Shown here: one piece after another, positions 7,138 to 11,339 of the stretch | Layout: each line of letters begins with the position of its first letter | Numbering within the stretch: position 1 is the first letter of the stretch | DNA from: Parvularcula sp038745625 | GTDB taxonomy: Bacteria; Pseudomonadota; Alphaproteobacteria; Caulobacterales; Parvularculaceae | Reading direction: 5' to 3' | DNA: 11,339 nt | Assembly (NCBI GenBank): GCA_038745625.1 | Contig: JBCDLG010000096.1 | Coordinates: 1 to 11,339, forward strand | Translations under genes and position numbers: made by a program | The notes under the pieces: generated by a model | The model's database searches: none | Seen by the model: only the letters and a program-made list of their open reading frames with translations | Told to the model about the DNA's origin: nothing

Positions 7138-7937
7138 CCCGCTGGGACGAAGCTCTGCTCGGCGTCTTCAGCGAGCCTGATGCCCACGCGAAAGCCGCCA
7201 AGGCCGAAGCTGTGCTCGCGGCGCGGGACCGGTTTGATCTGTCGCAGGCGCCGGATCTCGCGGCGCCGGAACGGCCGGCAAGGCCGGCAAAGCCCGAACT
7301 GGTTCCGCCCCAGAACGTGCCGCGACGGGGGCTTGGTTCCGATCGCGGGCGCGGCGCCCTGCTCCATGCCCTGGCGCATATTGAGCTCAACGCCGTCGAC
7401 CTTGCCGCCGATATGGCCCTGCGGTTTGGGGGCGAGATTGATGATAACCGCCGCGCCGCCTTCGTTTCAGACTGGATTCAGGTTGCGGGCGAAGAAGGGC
7501 TCCACTTCCGGCTGCTGACCCAGCGGCTGGCAAGCCTTGGGTGCGCCTATGGCGACCATCCGGCGCATGATGGCCTCTGGGATGCGGCGCGGAAGACAGC
7601 GCATGACGTGCGGGCGCGGCTCGCCATCGCACCGCTGATCCTAGAAGCCCGCGGGCTCGATGTGACCCCGGGCCTGATCGAGAAACTGACCGCGGCGGGT
7701 GACGATGCTTCCGCCGCGGTTTTGAAGCGCATCTATGATGACGAGATCGGCCACGTGCGCACCGGGGTCACCTGGTTCATGACGCTGTGTGAAGACGTCG
7801 GTGAGGACCCCGAATCTTCATTTCATAAATTTGTGGTGCGCCACTTCCCGCAAGGTCCTAAACCTCCATTTAACGTGTGGGCCCGCGGTCAGGCCACCCT
7901 TCCAGAGGACTGGTATCAAGGCGTTCTGCCACATTGA
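7134..7937 (+). CDS. DUF455 ferritin-like domain protein
   Basis: This is a 267-residue soluble protein. After a charged N-terminal arm and a proline-rich linker (RPARPAKPELVPPQNVPRRG, about 48-66) comes a ferritin-like four-helix bundle. Candidate di-metal ligands sit one set per helix: His82/Glu84 (HIELNA), Glu120-Glu121 with His124 (GEEGLH), Glu171 (LEARGLD), and Glu204 with His207 (DDEIGH). The C-terminal PFNVWARGQATLPEDWY segment is also typical of DUF455. I know of no established reaction for the family; a di-iron oxidase, hydroxylase or iron-handling role is an inference from the ligands. The start is TTG at 7134, overlapping the peroxiredoxin stop by 4 bp. It gives an N-terminus resembling family members, and no ATG or good ribosome binding site lies nearby, so translation probably depends on coupling. 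Co-expression with a peroxidase suits a protein that handles iron or activated oxygen. Confidence 0.9.
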   Translation: MTRWDEALLGVFSEPDAHAKAAKAEAVLAARDRFDLSQAPDLAAPERPARPAKPELVPPQNVPRRGLGSDRGRGALLHALAHIELNAVDLAADMALRFGGEIDDNRRAAFVSDWIQVAGEEGLHFRLLTQRLASLGCAYGDHPAHDGLWDAARKTAHDVRARLAIAPLILEARGLDVTPGLIEKLTAAGDDASAAVLKRIYDDEIGHVRTGVTWFMTLCEDVGEDPESSFHKFVVRHFPQGPKPPFNVWARGQATLPEDWYQGVLPH

Positions 7938-8143
7938 TGCCTTAGCTTGGCCCCGCCCTTGCCGTGCCAAAACGCTACGGCGTCACGTCGATGCCTGAAA
8001 GGGCTGGGGAGGTTTAAGAAATTGTCGACCTCATACGCGTTACGCCTTGTGTCTCACCAAGGAGTCCGTGCTAGTGTCACAAATTCGGCGACCAGCGAAC
8101 ACGCTTTCTTGCCGTAAGGCCGCGGGGGCAATCGGGATTGGGT
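7938..8143 (+). promoter_or_regulatory. Spacer upstream of the M23 peptidase-bactofilin pair, probable promoter region
   Basis: The region is 206 bp and lies between the DUF455 stop and the M23 peptidase start. I see no gene and no convincing terminator. TTGTGT (about 8047-8052) followed after 18 bp by CTAGTG is a weak candidate for -35/-10 elements. The size of the gap suggests that the downstream pair has its own promoter rather than relying on the peroxiredoxin promoter. Confidence 0.25.
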
Positions 8144-9487
8144 ATGGGCAGAGATAATGGATCCATGGGGCGTGCGCTCGGACATTTGTTCCGTGAACGT
8201 CAGATCTATCACCGCTCCGACGGTGTCGTCCACTTTATCAAACTGTCGTCACGCACCCAGGTGGTATTCGCATCGATCCTGATCGGCGCGCTGTTTTGGG
8301 TCGCTTACGCGTCAGTCAATGTTGTTTTTAAAGAACAGATTATCATCGCCAAGGACCAACAGCGCCGCGATGAGCAGACCGCCTATCGCCGCCGGATCCA
8401 GGACGCCGACCGCGCCATCGAGGAAGTGAGCTCCCTCAACTTCATCTACAGCCGCGAGTTTGAAGCCAGCATCGGCAATCTGCGCCGTCAGCACGACGCG
8501 CTGCGCACCATCGTCGATAACAAATCGATGCTCGACACCCAGATGCAGACCCTGGCCGAGACCTTAGCAACGGCGGGTGCTCCTGGCGGACGACAACTTA
8601 AAGGCTCCAACCGCATCATGATCGACCCGGTCGGCCGCGAGCCGACCCCTCGCCAATCGCGTGTATCGGCGCTGCGGTTGGAAGCTCTCGAAAATGTAAT
8701 CGACCAGGAGGTCGCTGAGGGCATCGAGAACGAAGTCCTGACAGACATGCGCCTTCAAACCGCCGAACTTTCCGCGAACCAAGTGGTCCTCCTTGCTGCG
8801 TTGGAAGAGGACATGATGCGGACGATCCGGGAGTTCGAGCAGGTGCTGATCCACACAGGCGCGAGCAGCACGCTTCGCCGTCGGAACAGCGACCTTGGCT
8901 TTCAGGTGTTGGCTTCCGCGAGTGATGAGAACCTCACGGGCCAAGGCGGCCCGTTCATTCCGGTCGAAGACGGCATTTCATCAGAATATTCAGCGACTTA
9001 CTTTGAAACCGCCAACCGCGTGCAGAACAGCCTTGGCGAACTCGCGTCGCTCGCGACAACCATCAAATCCGTTCCCATCGGCGTCCCTGTCCTTAACCGG
9101 CACCGTCAGACGTCTGGCTACGGCATCCGCTGGGATCCTTTCCAACGCAATGTCCGCACCCGGCATTACGGTCTTGATTTCGCCGCGCCTCGGCGCACGC
9201 CCATCGTCAGCACAGCCCCCGGCAGGGTGACCTTCGCTGGTCGTCGCGGCGGTTATGGAAATACCGTGGAAATTGATCACGGAAATGGATTCAAGACTCG
9301 CTATGCGCACTTGAACTCTATTAAAACTCGGGCGGGTAAGACGGTCGAGCTGAACGAAGTCATCGGCCTGATGGGGAACACAGGGCGATCAACAGCAACG
9401 CACCTCCACTACGAGGTGATCTACAACGGCAGACAAGTGGACCCCGAGCGGTACATTGAGGCAGGACGTTATGTTTTCGAAAGCTAA
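8144..9487 (+). CDS. M23 (LytM-type) peptidoglycan endopeptidase, membrane-anchored, LmdC-like
   Basis: This is a 447-residue protein predicted to cleave peptide cross-links in peptidoglycan. Its N-terminal cytoplasmic tail (1-39) contains the conserved segment LFRERQIYHRSDG...FIKLSSRTQ. One membrane helix (about 40-58) and a coiled-coil periplasmic stalk (about 60-140, more helical sequence to about 250) follow. The C-terminal M23 domain (about 310-440) has all catalytic residues: His341 and Asp345 (HYGLD), His389 (YAHL), and His420 and His422 (HLH). It should therefore be an active zinc enzyme, unlike the degenerate LytM regulators such as EnvC or NlpD. The N-terminal half resembles the alphaproteobacterial DUF5930 region. 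Starts are possible at TTG 8138, ATG 8144 or ATG 8165; none has a strong ribosome binding site, and 8144 is a compromise. The downstream bactofilin gene overlaps by 17 bp. From what I recall of Hyphomonas neptunium, a similar peptidase (LmdC) is encoded with, and positioned by, bactofilin BacA. Confidence 0.92.
   Translation: MGRDNGSMGRALGHLFRERQIYHRSDGVVHFIKLSSRTQVVFASILIGALFWVAYASVNVVFKEQIIIAKDQQRRDEQTAYRRRIQDADRAIEEVSSLNFIYSREFEASIGNLRRQHDALRTIVDNKSMLDTQMQTLAETLATAGAPGGRQLKGSNRIMIDPVGREPTPRQSRVSALRLEALENVIDQEVAEGIENEVLTDMRLQTAELSANQVVLLAALEEDMMRTIREFEQVLIHTGASSTLRRRNSDLGFQVLASASDENLTGQGGPFIPVEDGISSEYSATYFETANRVQNSLGELASLATTIKSVPIGVPVLNRHRQTSGYGIRWDPFQRNVRTRHYGLDFAAPRRTPIVSTAPGRVTFAGRRGGYGNTVEIDHGNGFKTRYAHLNSIKTRAGKTVELNEVIGLMGNTGRSTATHLHYEVIYNGRQVDPERYIEAGRYVFES
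9458..9466 (+). promoter_or_regulatory. Ribosome binding site of the bactofilin gene, inside the peptidase gene
   Basis: GAGGCAGGA lies just before the ATG at 9471 and gives two overlapping purine matches, GAGG with a 9 nt spacer and AGGA with a 4 nt spacer. It supports the MFSK start over the TTG at 9456, which would itself overlap this site. Confidence 0.55.
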
Positions 9488-10172
9488 GCGAGATAAGGCT
9501 GAGGAACGGCAACTTCCGGAATTCGAGGAGCAAAGTCTCGTGACTCAAGACCAACAGCTTTCAAGGCGTGCTGACGCGCGCGCTGCTGGAAAGAACAAGG
9601 CTCCTCGAGCAGCAGCTCCCGGCGTTCCTTCGCTTATTAGCGCGGATATGGCGATTCGCGGCGAAGTGCACGCTGAAGGTGAAGTTCAGTTCGACGGCCA
9701 GATCGACGGCGACATCCACGCCAAAGGCCTGGTTGTTGGCGAAGGCGCAGAAGTGCGCGGCGAGATCGTTGCTGACAAAGTCAAAGTGGCAGGGTCGGTC
9801 GATGGCGTGATCCGCGCCACTCGCGTTGAGCTCACCTCGACCTCTGTTGTGCGCGGCGAAGTGCTCCACACCGCCCTGATGATTGAAGCTGGCGCCCGGT
9901 TTGAAGGCAATGTCCATCACTCCGACGACCCGGTGAATGACAAGAGCTCGACGGCCGGTGGCCCTGTATCCCGCGATCTCGGTGCTGCGCCTCGTCAGCC
10001 GCAGCCGGCGCCCATGCAGCAGGACGCAAAGCCTGTAGAGACCCAGCCGATCCGCCGCGACAACGCAGCCGGCGGCGAGCAAGCTGCTCCGAAGGCTGAT
10101 GCGGAACCGAAGCTCCCGCCCCTTCGCCAAAACGGCAAAGGGCTGACCGGTAGCAAGGTCAACCTGCGCTAA
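9471..10172 (+). CDS. Bactofilin, polymerising cytoskeletal protein
   Basis: Bactofilins form nucleotide-independent, membrane-associated filaments that recruit wall enzymes to sites such as stalks, buds or curved zones. This one has 233 residues. The N-terminal MFSKAKRDK is the short hydrophobic/basic start reported to bind the membrane in related proteins. A charged disordered linker (about 10-50) leads to the beta-helical bactofilin core (about 53-149). The core has repeated six-residue turns with hydrophobic spacing, for example IRGEVHAEGEVQFDGQIDGD and VVRGEVLHTALMIEAGARFEG. The C-terminal 80 residues are rich in proline, glutamine and alanine and end in a basic NLR, so they are probably unstructured. 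The linker-core-linker layout is normal; the C-tail is on the long side. The start at 9471 is set by the purine-rich site before it and by the MFSK match. It overlaps the M23 peptidase gene by 17 bp, and a hairpin terminator follows directly. Confidence 0.96.
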   Translation: MFSKAKRDKAEERQLPEFEEQSLVTQDQQLSRRADARAAGKNKAPRAAAPGVPSLISADMAIRGEVHAEGEVQFDGQIDGDIHAKGLVVGEGAEVRGEIVADKVKVAGSVDGVIRATRVELTSTSVVRGEVLHTALMIEAGARFEGNVHHSDDPVNDKSSTAGGPVSRDLGAAPRQPQPAPMQQDAKPVETQPIRRDNAAGGEQAAPKADAEPKLPPLRQNGKGLTGSKVNLR

Positions 10173-10181
10173 CGCATCACC

Positions 10182-10203
10182 GCGGCGACCACCCGGTCGC
10201 CGT
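10182..10203. terminator. Hairpin between convergent genes, probable transcription terminator
   Basis: CGGCGACC (10183-10190) and GGTCGCCG (10195-10202) form an 8 bp perfect stem around the loop ACCC, extendable by one G-T pair. On the plus strand it is followed by TTATT, a weak U-rich tail, 10 bp after the bactofilin stop. It lies against the stop codon of the minus-strand gene, where the tail is not U-rich, so termination is better supported for the bactofilin side. Confidence 0.62.
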
Positions 10204-11027
10204 TATTCGCCAAATGGATCGATGATCTGGAACGTGGCTCTGTCTGGCGCTACCGCGGCAAAGCCGCGCGCGGCCAAGGTTCCGCCATCGGCCATGACCG
10301 TCCATTCCACGAGATGCTCAGCCGCTCCATCGCCATCGAAATCGGCCATGCCGACATCAACAAAGCGGCCGATCAGGACGTCGGTCGAGGCGTTCCAGGT
10401 TCGCGGGTCTTCGCCCTTTTGAACACCAGGATCGGCCGGAAAGCCCGCCTCTCCGAGATCCGGTAGCGTCTCGCCATCGATCCGCGCCCAAAGCTCTGCT
10501 GTCATCGCTTCGGCGCCGTCGGTGAGCGTCCCGCGCGCCGCCAGCGCCAACAGCCCGCACACCCTGACAAGCTGTGCCTCCCGGCGCATATCGTTGGAGG
10601 TGAGACCGCCCCACCCGGCCCGTTTGAGCGGCACAAAGGTGGCGCAGGTGCTGACCTCACGCGGCGCGGCCTCGTCGTCGCTGGGCGAGATCATCGTCAA
10701 CGGCCCGCTGGGCAAGACACCTGGCGAGAACACAGCTGACTGCTCGCCATCGGCGAGTGCCGAAACGGTGGTGCAGCCATCTGCCGTGGTGAAGAGATCG
10801 GGGTGGCACAGCATGAGACCTGGTTCGCCGCGCGCCGTATCCTCGCCTTTGGGACCGGAGGCATCATCGCCGGTGGCGAAGAAACTGACCAACGCCCCCA
10901 CCGCGGCGACAGTCGCACCAGCGATCGCCAACCGCGGCAGACCAATGGCCTGCAGCTGCTCCCGCAGCCGCGCCATCGCGTCGTCTTCGGACGTTTCGGT
11001 CTCTTCGTTCTCAGTCTCGTCGGTCAT
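10203..11027 (-). CDS. Unrecognised single-pass membrane protein with a cysteine-containing extracytoplasmic domain
   Basis: I do not recognise this 274-residue protein. It starts with an acidic, probably disordered cytoplasmic segment (about 1-16, mostly E, D and T). A short amphipathic stretch follows, then a single hydrophobic helix (about 30-50, LPRLAIAGATVAAVGALVSFF), and the remainder should be periplasmic. That domain has four cysteines (74, 85, 128 and 157), enough for two disulfides. Near the C-terminus ADFDGDGAAEHLVEW (about 228-242) resembles the DxDGDGxxE calcium-binding loop of FG-GAP or dockerin-like repeats; here there is only one copy. The ATG at 11027 overlaps the stop of the DUF1489 gene by 4 bp (ATGA), so the two are probably co-translated. 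No enzyme motif is visible. An envelope sensor or scaffold is possible but speculative. Confidence 0.8.
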   Translation of the reverse strand: MTDETENEETETSEDDAMARLREQLQAIGLPRLAIAGATVAAVGALVSFFATGDDASGPKGEDTARGEPGLMLCHPDLFTTADGCTTVSALADGEQSAVFSPGVLPSGPLTMISPSDDEAAPREVSTCATFVPLKRAGWGGLTSNDMRREAQLVRVCGLLALAARGTLTDGAEAMTAELWARIDGETLPDLGEAGFPADPGVQKGEDPRTWNASTDVLIGRFVDVGMADFDGDGAAEHLVEWTVMADGGTLAARGFAAVAPDRATFQIIDPFGE

Positions 11028-11339
11028 AGCAGTCCGAGTTCCGCCAGCTCTGCCCTGATGGGGTGATCGTGCGCTTGGCCGGCGTCAAGGTCAGGGGGTG
11101 CATCCGCCGCCTCAAGATAACGCCAACCTTGGAAGGCTTTGCGCGGCACTTGCGCAACCAAAACGCGATCAGGATCGAGAACGATGCAGCATTTCCGTCC
11201 CTCATCGGTGCGCAGCTCATCGAGGCGCACAATCCGCTGCCGGACAGTCACCAGACCATTGATCACCCAGTAGAGCGAGCCGCCATCAAGCAGATCCTCC
11301 GCCCGCTTGGGCATCATCCGCGTGACGTGGTGGACATAG
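11024..11339 (-). CDS. DUF1489 family protein (partial, N-terminus beyond the right edge)
   Basis: The frame is open from the window edge to the stop at 11026-11024 and gives about 104 residues. The visible start, YVHHVTRMMPKRAEDLLDGG, followed by SLYWVINGLV, is characteristic of DUF1489, a family of roughly 140-residue cytoplasmic proteins found mostly in alphaproteobacteria. FQGWRYLEAADAPPDL near the C-terminus is also typical. Because upstream sequence YVHHVTR matches the family, the ATG at 11317 is internal and the real start lies outside the window. The function of the family is not known to me. The downstream gene overlaps its stop by 4 bp. I see no lesion in the visible part. Confidence 0.9.
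   Translation of the reverse strand, partial: YVHHVTRMMPKRAEDLLDGGSLYWVINGLVTVRQRIVRLDELRTDEGRKCCIVLDPDRVLVAQVPRKAFQGWRYLEAADAPPDLDAGQAHDHPIRAELAELGLL

Noticed and set aside
7938..8143. Small RNA or riboswitch in the gap before the M23 gene
   Set aside because: Only weak short inverted repeats (for example TTGCC/GGCAA at 8109-8131) are visible, with no terminator-like end or known motif.
9456..9470. TTG start at 9456 for the bactofilin
   Set aside because: The purine-rich ribosome binding site covers this codon, and bactofilins of this type begin with MFSK at 9471.
10522..11058. Plus-strand open frame of 178 codons antisense to the unrecognised membrane protein
   Set aside because: It is serine-, alanine- and proline-rich with no structure. 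The minus-strand frame has a membrane helix, sensible composition and a 4 bp coupling to DUF1489, so it is the real gene.

Overview
The window is about 11.3 kb of GC-rich chromosomal DNA from an alphaproteobacterium. The evidence is the MreB/MreC sequences, an alphaproteobacterial-type M23 peptidase with a conserved N-terminal cytoplasmic tail, a DUF1489 protein, a DUF455 ferritin-like protein, and a bactofilin beginning MFSK. The peptidase-bactofilin pair recalls stalked or budding groups (Caulobacterales, Hyphomonadaceae, Parvularculaceae), but I cannot fix the genus. I see no mobile element, CRISPR array, rRNA or tRNA. It reads as core-genome, cell-envelope DNA.

Layout. Positions 1-6535 are all on the minus strand. 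In transcription order they hold a large AsmA/YhdP-like protein (6535-3152), a TVP38/TMEM64 (VTT/DedA-superfamily) membrane protein (3083-2265), mreB (2188-1148), mreC (999-49) and what looks like the first codons of mreD (56 to the left edge). Gaps are small (about 70-150 bp), so the five may be transcribed together. From 6676 the plus strand carries a Bcp-type peroxiredoxin translationally coupled to a DUF455 ferritin-like protein (6676-7937). After a 206 bp spacer comes an M23 endopeptidase overlapped by a bactofilin gene (8144-10172). A short hairpin at 10182-10203 separates these from two minus-strand genes: an unrecognised single-pass membrane protein (11027-10203) and the 3' part of a DUF1489 gene that runs off the right edge and overlaps it by 4 bp.

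Togetherness. Most genes act on the envelope. MreBCD organises lateral peptidoglycan synthesis. The bactofilin and M23 peptidase form a second scaffold-plus-hydrolase module, with the peptidase active-site residues intact. The YhdP-like protein belongs to a family that moves phospholipid from inner to outer membrane, and its neighbour is a VTT-domain protein of a superfamily that includes lipid scramblases and flippases. That last pairing parallels the bridge protein plus scramblase partnerships of eukaryotes and is the most thought-provoking hypothesis here. The peroxiredoxin has a single cysteine. I found no clearly new defence or mobile system; the most novel single gene is the unrecognised 274-residue protein near the right end.
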